DNA of 64,000 nt. Origin: Variovorax sp. ZS18.2.2. Its GTDB lineage: Bacteria > Pseudomonadota > Gammaproteobacteria > Burkholderiales > Burkholderiaceae_C. The DNA is taken from assembly GCF_024701975.1 (NCBI RefSeq), contig NZ_JANLNM010000001.1, forward strand, positions 62,001-126,000, given 5' to 3'. The notes under the pieces were generated by a model. The model did not search any database. It had not been told where the DNA came from and saw only the letters and a program-made list of their open reading frames with translations. The position numbers and the translations under genes are program-made. Positions 48,568-57,761 of this stretch are shown piece by piece; position 1 is the stretch's first letter, and each line of letters starts with the position of its first letter.

Positions 48568-50757
48568 ATGTCCCGTATTCCTTCCGCCCCCACGCTGGGG
48601 CTCGCGGCCCTGTTCGGCGTCGCCTGCGCACCCGGCCTCGCCATCGCGCAAGAGCCCGGTTTGGCCGGCGCGGCCGCACGGTCGCTGCCGCAGGTCGAAG
48701 TGACCGACGAGGCGCCAAGCCCCAACGGCCGGCTCGACCTCGACACCCCCTCCGACACCGCCAGCCGCCTGGGCCTCACGCCGCGCGAGACGCCGGCCTC
48801 GGTCACCGTGGTGAACCGCTCGGTCATCGACGCGCGCGGCGCACAGAACACGCAGGAGATCCTGCGCGCCATCCCGGGCGTGACCGCGCACGACGCGCCG
48901 GGCAACATCGGCGTGAGCTACCGCGGCTTCGGCGCCGGTTCGATCGGCCAGCTCTTCAACGGCATCAACGTGCAGTATTCGATTGCCGCCCGGCCGGTGG
49001 ACAGCTGGATCTACGACCGCGTCGAGGCCATCGGCGGGCCGTCGAGCTTCCTGTTCGGCTCGGGTGCGCTGGGCGGCTCGATCAACTACATCACCAAGGC
49101 GCCCGAACGCAGCGACTTCGCAGAAGCGCGGCTGCGCCTGGGCACGCGGCACCTGCAGGAAGCCTCCTTCGGGCTGAACCGCCGCGTGGCCGGCGATGGC
49201 GGCGCGGGCAGCCACTACGCGCGCATCGACGTGAACCACCGCGATGCCAACGGCTGGACCGACGGCACCGGCAGCCGCTCCACGCAGCTCGCGGCCTCGC
49301 TGCTCTCGGACCTGGGCGGGGGGCTGAAGCACACGCTGGCCTACGAGTTCCAGGACGAGAACGTCGACCGGCCCTACTGGGGCACGCCCGTGCTCAACCC
49401 GGCGGCCGGCACGATGCGCATCGACCCCGGCATCCGCTTCAGGAACTTCAACAGCAGCGACGGGCTCTACGCGCAGCGCGTGCAGTGGCTGCGCTCGGTC
49501 ACCGAATGGCAGGCCACCGATGCGTTGCAGCTGAGGAACACCTTCTATGCCTACGACGCGCTGCGCGACTACCGCAACGTCGAGAGCTACCGCTACAACC
49601 CGGGCAACACCGCGGTGATCCGCTCGGGCGCGTTTTTGCAGCGGCACGACCAGGACGTGTGGGGCAACCGCGTCGAAGGCATCTACAAGGGGCAGATCGG
49701 CGGGCTGAAGAGCGACTGGTCCTTCGGCCTGGACTTCAGCGTGAACCGCCAGACGCGCTTTCCCAACAGCCTGACCGGTACGGTGAGCACGGTGAACCCG
49801 TATGCCTTCACCGTCGAGCGCTTCTTCGAGGTGAAGGGCATGGTGCCGGGCTTCCGCCCCGACCGCGACAACAAGGTGCGGGCCACCGCGCTCTACCTGG
49901 AGAACCGCACCGCGCTGCTGCCTTCGCTGCACCTCGTCACCGCGCTGCGCCACGAGCGCATCGACCTCGACCTTGTGAACCGCCGCACCTTGGATGCAGC
50001 GAACCCCGCCAGCTTCCACCGCGGCTACAAGCCCACGACCGGACGCATCGGCCTGGTGTGGGATGTGGCGCCGGGCGCGAGCCTGTATGCGCAATACGCG
50101 ACGGCGGCCGACCCGCCTTCGGGCGTGCTCTCCACCGCATCGTTCGCCGACGTGCGCAACAACAGCGAGCTCACCACAGGGCGGCAGGTGGAGGTCGGCA
50201 CCAAGCTCGATTTCTGGCAGGGCAAGGGCACGGCCACGCTTGCTGCCTACAGCATCCACCGCAACAACATCGCGACGCAGGACCCGAACAACAGCACGCT
50301 CACCGTGCTCGTGGGCGAGCAGTCGTCCAAGGGCGTGGAGCTGGCGCTCGGCCTGCAGCCGACGCGGCAATGGTCGCTGCAGGGCAACCTCACCTATGTG
50401 GATGCGCGCTACGAGCGCTTCACGCAGGGCGGCGTGTCGCTCGCGGGCCGCACGCCGACCAACACGCCGGCCATGGTCGCGAACCTCTGGGTGTCGTATG
50501 CATTCACGCCCCGCCTGGAGGCCAGTGTGGGCGTGCGGCACGTGAGCAAGGTGTACGCCGATGCGGCGAACACCGCGAGCTGGCCGGGCTACACGCTGCT
50601 GGACCTCGGGCTGAGCTGGAAGGTCAGCAACACCGTCACCGTGGTCGGCCGCATCCGCAACGCGACAGACCGCATCCACGCGGTGAACGTCGGCAGCACC
50701 TTCGCCTACCTCGGCGCGCCGCGCACGGCGGACGTCTCGCTGCGCGTGGCGTTCTGA
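48568..50757 (+). CDS. TonB-dependent siderophore-type outer-membrane receptor
   Basis: 729 residues. Signal peptide (SAPTLGLAALFGVACAPGLAIA), plug domain (ETPASVTVVNRSVIDARGAQNTQEILRAIPGV, then VEAIGGPSSFLFGSGALGGSINYITK) and a 22-strand-type barrel ending ADVSLRVAF with the terminal Phe. Imports ferric siderophore or a similar ligand with TonB energy. Followed 16 nt later by a PepSY protein, a usual companion that reduces ferric siderophores. No Fur box could be identified with confidence. Confidence 0.92.
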   Translation: MSRIPSAPTLGLAALFGVACAPGLAIAQEPGLAGAAARSLPQVEVTDEAPSPNGRLDLDTPSDTASRLGLTPRETPASVTVVNRSVIDARGAQNTQEILRAIPGVTAHDAPGNIGVSYRGFGAGSIGQLFNGINVQYSIAARPVDSWIYDRVEAIGGPSSFLFGSGALGGSINYITKAPERSDFAEARLRLGTRHLQEASFGLNRRVAGDGGAGSHYARIDVNHRDANGWTDGTGSRSTQLAASLLSDLGGGLKHTLAYEFQDENVDRPYWGTPVLNPAAGTMRIDPGIRFRNFNSSDGLYAQRVQWLRSVTEWQATDALQLRNTFYAYDALRDYRNVESYRYNPGNTAVIRSGAFLQRHDQDVWGNRVEGIYKGQIGGLKSDWSFGLDFSVNRQTRFPNSLTGTVSTVNPYAFTVERFFEVKGMVPGFRPDRDNKVRATALYLENRTALLPSLHLVTALRHERIDLDLVNRRTLDAANPASFHRGYKPTTGRIGLVWDVAPGASLYAQYATAADPPSGVLSTASFADVRNNSELTTGRQVEVGTKLDFWQGKGTATLAAYSIHRNNIATQDPNNSTLTVLVGEQSSKGVELALGLQPTRQWSLQGNLTYVDARYERFTQGGVSLAGRTPTNTPAMVANLWVSYAFTPRLEASVGVRHVSKVYADAANTASWPGYTLLDLGLSWKVSNTVTVVGRIRNATDRIHAVNVGSTFAYLGAPRTADVSLRVAF

Positions 50758-50773
50758 CCCAGGGAGCGATGCC

Positions 50774-52360
50774 ATGCATGCCAAACGCTGGTTGTTCCTC
50801 GTCCACCGCTGGCTGGGCGTGGTCGTCTGCGCCTTCTTCGCGATGTGGTTCGTCTCGGGCGTGGTGATGATGTACGTGGGCTACCCGAAGCTCACCGAGG
50901 CCGAGCGGTTGCAGCATCTGCCGCCGCTTGATGCGACAACGGCGACAACGCCGTTGCTGGGACCTCGGCAGGCGCTCGATGCAGCCGGAATCGCCGGACC
51001 CCTGCGCGAGCTGCGGCTGGCAGCGGCCAGCGGCGGGCGCGCGGTCTATCTGGCGGTGCCTGCACGCGAGGCCGAAACGGGCCGGCGCCGCATGCCGCCG
51101 GGCAGCGGAACGGTGGTGATCGATGCAGAGACCGGCGCCGTGTTGCGCGACGTGGACCGCGCCCGTGTGTTCGCGAGCGCACAGGCGTATGCGGGTGTCG
51201 GCGTGCCGCTCGACTACCGCGGTGCCATCGGCGAGGACGCCTTCACCCATTCGCGCGGGCTCGACGCCCATCGCCCGCTGCACGTCGTCGATCTCGGCGA
51301 TGCAGAGGCCACGCGGCTCTACGTCTCGGGCAAGACCGGCGAGGTGGTGCGCGATGCGCCGCGCGCCGAGCGGCTCTGGAACTACGCGGGCGCGTGGATC
51401 CACTGGCTGTACCCGCTGCGCGGCACGGGCCTGGACCGCTACTGGGCGGACATCGTCAACTGGCTCTCCATCGTCGGCATCGCCGTCACGCTGACCGGCA
51501 CGGTGGTGGGCGTGATGCGCTGGCGCTTCCGGCGAACCTACAAGAGCGGTTCGCACTCGCCGTACCAGGGCTTCATGATGCGCTGGCATCACATCACCGG
51601 GCTGCTGTTCGCGCTGGTGACTCTGACGTGGATCTTCAGCGGGTTGATGTCGATGAACCCGTGGCGCGTGTTCGACACCGGTGCGCCGGCGCTGCGCACC
51701 GAGGCGATGAACGGCGGGCCGCTCGTGGTCGCCGCAGAGGACGCGACGCCCGCCGCGCTGCTGACCGCCACGGGCGGCGGCGTGCGCGAACTGCGCTGGG
51801 TGCGGGTCGCAGGGCAGACGCTGGTGCTTGCGAGCACAGGCAACGGCCGGCCGACGGTGCGCGATGCGCAGAGCGCCCGGCCGCACACGCCCGACCCCGA
51901 GGCCCTGCGCACCGCGGCCACCCGCCTTCTACCCGATGCGATCGAACGCATCGACGTCCTCACCGCCTACGACAGCCACTACTACACCCGCGAGCCGCAC
52001 ACCATGACGGGCGGCACCGACAAGCCCTTGCCCGTCTGGCGCGTGGTGTTCGCCGACGCGCATGCCACCTGGGTGCATGTCGATCCGCACACCGGCGCGG
52101 TGATCGGCCGCTCCGACGACCTTCGCCGTCTGAGCCGCTGGCTGTTCGCGATGCTGCACAGCTGGGACTGGCTGCCGCTGCTCGACCACCGCCCCGTGTG
52201 GGACGTGCTGCTCGTGGCGCTGAGTCTCGGTGGCGCGCTGCTGAGCCTGACCGGCGTGGTGATCGGCTGGCGGCGCCTGGGCCGCAAGCTCAGGGCGTCG
52301 GTGCGGAAGACGCCACCAGCGCCTCGGCGACCCGCAGCGCGGAGCCGAAGGCCAGCGTGA
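50774..52360 (+). CDS. PepSY-domain membrane protein (ferric-reductase-like)
   Basis: 528 residues, PepSY/TM type. Transmembrane segments at ~8-32, ~200-260 (YWADIVNWLSIVGIAVTLTGTVVGVM, HHITGLLFALVTLTWIFSGLMSM) and near the C-terminus (LLVALSLGGALLSLTGVVIGW); paired His in HRWLG, HHITG and LHSWDW fit haem ligation. Periplasmic PepSY repeats between. Probably reduces iron-siderophore delivered by the adjacent receptor. Its last 71 nt overlap the 3' end of the convergent dadA gene. Confidence 0.88.
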   Translation: MHAKRWLFLVHRWLGVVVCAFFAMWFVSGVVMMYVGYPKLTEAERLQHLPPLDATTATTPLLGPRQALDAAGIAGPLRELRLAAASGGRAVYLAVPAREAETGRRRMPPGSGTVVIDAETGAVLRDVDRARVFASAQAYAGVGVPLDYRGAIGEDAFTHSRGLDAHRPLHVVDLGDAEATRLYVSGKTGEVVRDAPRAERLWNYAGAWIHWLYPLRGTGLDRYWADIVNWLSIVGIAVTLTGTVVGVMRWRFRRTYKSGSHSPYQGFMMRWHHITGLLFALVTLTWIFSGLMSMNPWRVFDTGAPALRTEAMNGGPLVVAAEDATPAALLTATGGGVRELRWVRVAGQTLVLASTGNGRPTVRDAQSARPHTPDPEALRTAATRLLPDAIERIDVLTAYDSHYYTREPHTMTGGTDKPLPVWRVVFADAHATWVHVDPHTGAVIGRSDDLRRLSRWLFAMLHSWDWLPLLDHRPVWDVLLVALSLGGALLSLTGVVIGWRRLGRKLRASVRKTPPAPRRPAARSRRPA

Positions 52361-53519
52361 AACCCAGCGCGCCGTGGCCGGTGTTGAACAGCATGTTCGA
52401 CGGTGCGCTGTCAAGGCGCCCGATGATCGGCAGCCCCTTCGGCGTCGCGGGCCGCATGCCGGTCCACGGGTGCAGCTCTTCGAGCCGGCTCGCATGCGGG
52501 AAGAGGGCGCGCGTGGCGGCTGCCAGCGTCTCGATGCGCGTTGCCGGAATGCTCGCGTCGTGCCCCACCAGCTCGGCCATGCCCGCCACGCGCAGGCGCG
52601 AGCCGATGCGCGCGAACACCACCTTGCGGGCGCTGTCGGTCACGTTCACGGTCGGCGCCGCGCCCGGCGAAGGATCGACCTCCACCGTGATGCTGTAGCC
52701 CTTGAGCGGGTACACCGGCAGGTACGCGCCCAGCGCCCGGCCGAGCTTGTGCGAGGCCGAGCCCAGCGCCATCACGAAGGCGTCGGCCTCGATGTCGCCG
52801 TGGCTGGTGTTCACGGCGGCTATCCGATGCCCGTTGCGCGCGAAGCCATGCACATCGGTGCCCAGCAGGAAGCGAACGCCGCGCGCACTGAGCACGCGCA
52901 TCAGTTCAGCACACACCTTCAGACAATCGGCCGCGCATTCGCTCGGTGTGTAGACCGCGCCCGCCATCTGCCCGCGGTAGCTCGCCAGCGCGGGCTCGAT
53001 CGCGATGCACTCGTCGGGCGTGACGATGCGCTGCTCGCTGCCCATGGTGCGCTGCAGCTCGAGCTGCGCACGCGCGCCGTCGAGCGAGGCCGAGCTCGCG
53101 TACAGCACCAGCTTGCCGGTGGCGGAAAAGTCGCAGTCGGGTGCGATGTCGGCCTGCATGGCCTCGAACTCCGTGCGGCTCGATGCGGCCAGCGCCAGCA
53201 GCTTCGCCGTGGTGTCGCGCGAGGTCTGCGCGTTGCACGCCGCGAGAAATTCCATGCCCCAGCGCCATTGCAGCGGGTCGAGCTGCGGCCGCAGCTTGAG
53301 CGGGGAGGTGGGCGAGAGCAGCAGCTTGGGCAACTGCTTCCAGATCGACGGATCGGCCAGCGGCTGCACATACGAGTAGCTCAGTTGCGCGCCATTGCCG
53401 CCGCTCGCGCCGGCGCCGGGCGCCGCGCGGTCGATCACCGTGACCTGATGGCCCCGGCGTTCGAGCTGCCAGGCGGTGGCCAGGCCCACGATGCCGGCAC
53501 CGAGCACACACACATGCAT
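52290..53519 (-). CDS. dadA: D-amino acid dehydrogenase, small subunit type
   Basis: 409 residues starting MHVCVLGAGIVGLATAWQLERRG at 53519. FAD-binding GxGxxG at the N-terminus, GGNGAQLSYSYVQPLADPSIW (typical DadA segment), PLKGYSIT and the C-terminal GWTPD-like HPWTGMRPATPKGLPIIG. Oxidises D-amino acids to 2-oxoacids with electrons to the respiratory chain, at the inner membrane. Divergent from an amino-acid-binding protein gene and near a racemase gene. Convergent overlap of 71 nt with the PepSY gene. Confidence 0.9.
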   Translation of the reverse strand: MHVCVLGAGIVGLATAWQLERRGHQVTVIDRAAPGAGASGGNGAQLSYSYVQPLADPSIWKQLPKLLLSPTSPLKLRPQLDPLQWRWGMEFLAACNAQTSRDTTAKLLALAASSRTEFEAMQADIAPDCDFSATGKLVLYASSASLDGARAQLELQRTMGSEQRIVTPDECIAIEPALASYRGQMAGAVYTPSECAADCLKVCAELMRVLSARGVRFLLGTDVHGFARNGHRIAAVNTSHGDIEADAFVMALGSASHKLGRALGAYLPVYPLKGYSITVEVDPSPGAAPTVNVTDSARKVVFARIGSRLRVAGMAELVGHDASIPATRIETLAAATRALFPHASRLEELHPWTGMRPATPKGLPIIGRLDSAPSNMLFNTGHGALGFTLAFGSALRVAEALVASSAPTP

Positions 53520-53707
53520 GAAGGCAACTTTCCGGAGTGAAGACAAAAGACGGCTTGACTGTAGAGGCGCCCCGCACCGCCCGGAAATGCCAAAAGAGCC
53601 CCCGCCCATAACCTTTGGGCATGACCCCGGGGTTATTTGGAATTGTCGCGATGTGTCACTCCTTCTTACACTGCGCTTCTGTTCAATCCAACCGAATGAA
53701 GGCTCGA

Positions 53708-54598
53708 ATGAAACTCTCCGTCCTGATGGCATCCATGGCTGCCGCGGTGCTCTTCACCGCCACCGGCGCGCAAGCCGCCGACACGCTGGCCAAGATCGCC
53801 GAGTCCGGCAAGATCTCGCTGGCCTACCGCGAGTCGTCGGTGCCCTTCAGCTACCTGGACGGCCCCAACAAGCCGATCGGTTTCTCGGTGGAACTCTCCA
53901 ACGCCGTGGTCGAAGCGGTGAAGAAGAAGCTGAACAAGCCCAACCTGCAGGTCTCGCTGATGGCGGTCACTTCGCAGAACCGCATTCCGCTGATCACCAA
54001 CGGCACCATCGACCTGGAGTGCGGCTCCACCACCAACAACAGCGCACGCGGCAAGGACGTGGCCTTTGCGGTCAATCATTTCTACACGGGCACGCGCCTC
54101 TTGACGAAGAAGTCCTCCAAGATCAAGGACTACGCCGACCTCGCGAAGAAGACCGTGGCCAGCACCACCGGCACCACCAACGCACTGGTCATGCGCAAGT
54201 ACAACACCGAGAAGAATCTGGGCATGGACATCGTGCTCGGCAAGGACCACGCCGATGCGTTCCTGCTGGTCGAGAGCGACCGCGCCGTCGCCTTCGCGAT
54301 GGACGACATCCTGCTGTTCGGCCTGATCGCCAACTCCAAGAACCCGGCCGACTACGAAGTGGTGGGCGAGTCGCTGCAGGTCGAGCCCTACGCCTGCATG
54401 CTGCCCAAGGACGACCCGGCCTTCAAGAAGCTGGTGGACGACACCTTCATCAACATGATGAAGAGCGGCGAGTTCGAGAAGCTCTACACCAAGTGGTTCA
54501 TGCAGCCGATTCCGCCGAAGAATGTGCCGCTGAACCTGCCGATGAGCGATCAGCTCAAGGAAAACTTGAAAGCCTTCAGCGATAAGCCAGCGACCTGA
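53708..54598 (+). CDS. amino-acid ABC transporter substrate-binding protein (GltI-like)
   Basis: 296 residues from the ATG at 53708 (AAGG at 53699 as ribosome-binding site); ATG 53696 is an alternative. Signal peptide MKLSVLMASMAAAVLFTATGAQA. Family-3 binding protein with SGKISLAYRESSVPFSYLD and LECGSTTNNSARGKDVAF, closest to glutamate/aspartate receptors of the GltI type. No permease genes adjoin, so it is an orphan receptor here. Divergent from dadA and followed by a racemase gene. Confidence 0.9.
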   Translation: MKLSVLMASMAAAVLFTATGAQAADTLAKIAESGKISLAYRESSVPFSYLDGPNKPIGFSVELSNAVVEAVKKKLNKPNLQVSLMAVTSQNRIPLITNGTIDLECGSTTNNSARGKDVAFAVNHFYTGTRLLTKKSSKIKDYADLAKKTVASTTGTTNALVMRKYNTEKNLGMDIVLGKDHADAFLLVESDRAVAFAMDDILLFGLIANSKNPADYEVVGESLQVEPYACMLPKDDPAFKKLVDDTFINMMKSGEFEKLYTKWFMQPIPPKNVPLNLPMSDQLKENLKAFSDKPAT

Positions 54599-54625
54599 TC
54601 CGGGCGGAGCAAAGAGAGAAAAGAC

Positions 54626-55390
54626 ATGGTCGCAGCAACGCAGGTCGTCGGCATCCTCGGGGGCATGGGCCCCGCGGCGGGTGCCGACTTCGTCCGGCTC
54701 TTCGTGCAAGCCTGCGCGCAACAGATGCGCGCACGCGGCGAGCCGGTGCGCGACCAGTCCTTTCCCGAGCACTGGCTCGCGCAGGTGCCGGTGCCCGATC
54801 GCACCGGCGCGCTGGCTTCGGACGCGAGCGGCGCCCACCAGCCGCTCGAGCCGATGCTGCAGGCGCTGGGCCGGCTGGCCGCGCTCGGCAGCCGGGCCGT
54901 GGCCATCGCCTGCAACACGGCGCATGCCTGGCACGCGAACCTGCAGGAGCGTTTTCCGCAGGTCGAGCTGCTGCACATGGCGCGCGAGACCGCGCAGCAA
55001 CTGGCCGCACAGGGCGCGACCGAGGTGGCGCTGATGGCCACCGAAGGCACCTACCGCGTGCGTCTTTACGAACAGGCGCTGGCCGAAGCGGGGCTTGGCT
55101 GCCATGTGCCGCTGGCCGACGAGCGCCAGACCATCATGCGCGGCATCTTCGACGGTGTGAAGGCTGGCAACATGCCGCTGGCCGCGCAGTGCTTCTCCGA
55201 GGTCGCGCTGCGGCTGGCCGAGCGGCACGGGCCCGTCACCATCATCATGGGCTGCACCGAGGTGCCGCTGGGGCTTCAGGGCTCGGTGGCGGTGGCTGGG
55301 CTGAGCCTGGTCGATCCGGCGCAGGTGCTGGCGGCTGCGCTGGCCCGTCGGGCGTACGGCGCGTACGGCGTATCGCCCCGACCCCACTGA
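54626..55390 (+). CDS. aspartate/glutamate racemase family protein
   Basis: 254 residues. Racemase fold with both active Cys: IACNTAH (about residue 94) and IMGCTEVPL (about 210), and the start GILGGMGPAAGADF typical of aspartate racemase. Interconverts L- and D-amino acids (Asp/Glu or broader). 27 nt downstream of the binding-protein gene and therefore probably cotranscribed; together with dadA it suggests D-amino acid utilisation. Confidence 0.9.
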   Translation: MVAATQVVGILGGMGPAAGADFVRLFVQACAQQMRARGEPVRDQSFPEHWLAQVPVPDRTGALASDASGAHQPLEPMLQALGRLAALGSRAVAIACNTAHAWHANLQERFPQVELLHMARETAQQLAAQGATEVALMATEGTYRVRLYEQALAEAGLGCHVPLADERQTIMRGIFDGVKAGNMPLAAQCFSEVALRLAERHGPVTIIMGCTEVPLGLQGSVAVAGLSLVDPAQVLAAALARRAYGAYGVSPRPH

Positions 55391-55498
55391 AATCCCGGTC
55401 ATAGAGGCGGGCGTCGATTTCGCCTACATTGCGGCGTGCGTTTTTCGCGCAACGCCCCTTGTCCGACGAATTCCGACGATTCAACTGGAGCCCTCCCC

Positions 55499-56398
55499 AT
55501 GCCCGCACTCGACGACAGCCGTTCCGACTTCGATTCGCTTCGCCCCGGCGACAGCACCGAGCAGGGCGCCACGCGCCGTACCGCCCTGAAGGCCGCCATC
55601 GGCGTTGGCTACGCAGCCGCCGTGATGCCGGTGGTGGCGCAGACTGCCATCGCGACCTCGGCCGAAGGCCTGAAGGCCGGCCCCATCAAATACACCGTCA
55701 ACGGCTTCGAGGTGCCGGCCTATGCGGCCGCACCGGCCGGCAAGACCGGCCTGCCGGTGATTCTGGTGATCCAGGAAATCTTCGGCGTGCACGAATACAT
55801 CGCCGACACCTGCCGCCGCTTCGCCAAGCTGGGCTATCTGGCCATCGCCCCCGAGCTCTATGCGCGCCAGGGCGATCCGCGCGGCTACACCGACATTCCG
55901 AAGCTGCAGGCCGACATCGTCAGCAAGGTGCCCGATGCGCAGGTCATCGCCGACCTTGACGGGGCGCTCGCCTATGCCAAGGCCAACGGCGGCGACACCA
56001 GCAAGGCCGGCATCACGGGCTTCTGCTGGGGCGGGCGCATCACCTGGCTCTACGCGGCCACCGGCAAGGTCAAGGCCGGCGTGGCCTGGTATGGCCGCCT
56101 GGTCGGGCAGGCGAGCGAATTGACGCCCAAGCACCCCGTCGACATCGCCGCCAGCCTGCAGGCGCCGGTGCTCGGCCTCTACGGCGGAAAAGACCAGGGC
56201 ATCCCCCTTGACACGGTTGATAAGATGAAAGCTGCTCTGGCCAATGGGACTGCGGCGGCCAAGGCATCCAGCTTCGTCGTGTATCCCGAAGCAGGCCACG
56301 CGTTCCATGCCGACTACCGCCCCAGCTATGTAAAGAGCGCGGCGGACGACGGCTGGCAGCGCGCCACAGCCTGGTTCAAAGCCAATGGCGTCGCCTGA
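55499..56398 (+). CDS. dienelactone hydrolase family protein, Tat-exported
   Basis: 299 residues from the ATG at 55499. N-terminus has a twin-arginine signal (TRRTALKAAIGVGYAAAV). Dienelactone-hydrolase fold with catalytic Cys in GFCWGGR, Asp in GGKDQG and His in EAGHAFHADYRP. Possibly a periplasmic carboxymethylenebutenolidase-like esterase. Single-gene unit with a strong downstream terminator. Confidence 0.9.
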   Translation: MPALDDSRSDFDSLRPGDSTEQGATRRTALKAAIGVGYAAAVMPVVAQTAIATSAEGLKAGPIKYTVNGFEVPAYAAAPAGKTGLPVILVIQEIFGVHEYIADTCRRFAKLGYLAIAPELYARQGDPRGYTDIPKLQADIVSKVPDAQVIADLDGALAYAKANGGDTSKAGITGFCWGGRITWLYAATGKVKAGVAWYGRLVGQASELTPKHPVDIAASLQAPVLGLYGGKDQGIPLDTVDKMKAALANGTAAAKASSFVVYPEAGHAFHADYRPSYVKSAADDGWQRATAWFKANGVA

Positions 56399-56427
56399 CG
56401 ACGGCGCCTTGTAGCCACTCTCCGCCG

Positions 56428-56460
56428 AAGGCCGTCCTGTGTGACGGCCTTTTCCTTTTT
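56428..56460 (+). terminator. rho-independent terminator
   Basis: 9-bp stem AAGGCCGTC/GACGGCCTT (56428-56436 with 56443-56451), 6-nt loop, then TTCCTTTTT. Ends the dienelactone-hydrolase transcript. Confidence 0.85.
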
Positions 56461-56507
56461 ATGAACGGTATGCGGTCCTGACGACCGCTCCTCTTGCGCA
56501 AGCAGCT

Positions 56508-57389
56508 ATGAATTTGATAGTCATCATCGCCGCGACCCTGGTCGCCGGCATCGGAAGCGTCTGGCTGGCAGCCCTGCTGCTGCGCGTGGGTGTGCGCAGC
56601 GGCTCGGGTGGCGTGAATCCGCAGCATCTCCTGAGCCTGGCGGCCGGCGCGCTGCTCGCCACCGCCTTCATGCACCTGTTGCCCGAGGCCTTCGAAAGCC
56701 GCATCGAGCCGGCGCTGCTCTTCGCGGTGCTCCTGTTCGGCCTCGTGTTCTTCTTCCTGCTCGACAAGGCCGAGCTGTGGCACCACGGGCATGAGCATGG
56801 CGAAGCGGCCGATGTGCACGAAGGCCACGGCCATTCGCACGAGCACCACGGCCATGCACACAGCCACACCCCCAAGGGCGGCGGCAGCTGGGCCGTGCTC
56901 ACCGGCGACAGCGTGCACTGCTTCGGCGACGGCATCCTGATCGCCTCGGCCTTCATCGCCGACATGCGCCTCGGTCTCGTGGCTGCCATCGCCGTGCTCG
57001 CGCACGAGGTGCCGCACCACATCGGCGACCTCGTCGTGCTGCGCCAGAGCTCGGCCAACCAGCGCGCGGCGCTCATCAAGGTGTCGCTCGCCGGCACCAT
57101 GACCATGCTCGGCGGCATCGCCGGCTGGTGGCTGGTCGACCAGTTGCACGGCTGGCTGCCGTACTTCCTGGTGCTGGCCGGCAGCAGCTTTGTCTACGTG
57201 GCGCTGGCCGACCTGATTCCGCAGCTGCAAAAACGTTTGCCCGCCCGTCAGACCGCCGCACAGATCCTGTGGCTGGTCGCGGGCATCGTGCTGGTCACGC
57301 TGGTGAGCCGGCTCGCGCACGGCGAGCACGGGCATGACCATGGCCACGACGCGGGTCATGGCGAAACCGGCCACGTCCACAAGGACTGA
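56508..57389 (+). CDS. ZIP-family metal transporter
   Basis: 293 residues, eight hydrophobic segments. The intracellular loop is His-rich (HHGHEHGEAADVHEGHGHSHEHHGHAHSH, described at about 88-116), and helix 4-5 metal residues are seen in HCFGDGILIASAF and HEVPHHIGDLVVL. Imports zinc or a related divalent metal. A second His-rich tail (HGEHGHDHGHDAGHGE) closes the protein. Alone between a terminator and a small gene. Confidence 0.92.
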   Translation: MNLIVIIAATLVAGIGSVWLAALLLRVGVRSGSGGVNPQHLLSLAAGALLATAFMHLLPEAFESRIEPALLFAVLLFGLVFFFLLDKAELWHHGHEHGEAADVHEGHGHSHEHHGHAHSHTPKGGGSWAVLTGDSVHCFGDGILIASAFIADMRLGLVAAIAVLAHEVPHHIGDLVVLRQSSANQRAALIKVSLAGTMTMLGGIAGWWLVDQLHGWLPYFLVLAGSSFVYVALADLIPQLQKRLPARQTAAQILWLVAGIVLVTLVSRLAHGEHGHDHGHDAGHGETGHVHKD

Positions 57390-57403
57390 CGGCGGGCGTC
57401 GCA

Positions 57404-57442
57404 GGGCAGCGGGGGCAGCGCGGGCAGCGCGGGCAGCGCGGG
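57404..57442. repeat. 9-bp tandem repeat (GGGCAGCGC), about 4.3 copies
   Basis: Units at 57404-57412 (GGGCAGCGG), 57413-57421, 57422-57430, 57431-57439 and a partial GGG. It lies in the 153-nt gap between the ZIP gene and the small acidic gene. Confidence 0.85.
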
Positions 57443-57542
57443 AAACTTTCCGACACCGACGCTGCCGATCGGATGAACCGGAACGGCCCAAACAGGCGCA
57501 CCATAGGGGGCCGTACCGCATTCATCTGCCGAGGAGCCGATC

Positions 57543-57755
57543 ATGAATCACGTCGACGCCACCGCGCGTTCCGCCTCGCCATCCGAAGACGATGACGACA
57601 ACACGCCAGCCGACGATTTCGAGGAAACCGACAGCGACGTCACCGACGACCTCGCGGAAGAAACCGGCATCGATCTGACCGATGCCAGCGAACTCGATGC
57701 CGACAACGTGCCGGCCGACGAAGAGTTCGATCGGGTGATGAACGCGCCGGACTGA
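57543..57755 (+). CDS. small highly acidic hypothetical protein
   Basis: 70 residues, about a third Asp/Glu and almost no basic residues (core SEDDDDNTPADDFEETDSDV). Start at 57543 is backed by GAGGAG at 57531-57536. Probably disordered; could bind cations or a basic partner. Its stop is 6 nt from the end of the convergent deacylase gene. No family recognised. Confidence 0.65.
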   Translation: MNHVDATARSASPSEDDDDNTPADDFEETDSDVTDDLAEETGIDLTDASELDADNVPADEEFDRVMNAPD

Positions 57756-57761
57756 TCCTCC

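Noticed and set aside
48031..50867. Frames of 917 (-) and 872 (+) codons over the TonB receptor
   Set aside because: The receptor has signal peptide, plug, barrel and terminal Phe; the long alternatives are Arg- or Ala/His-rich shadows.
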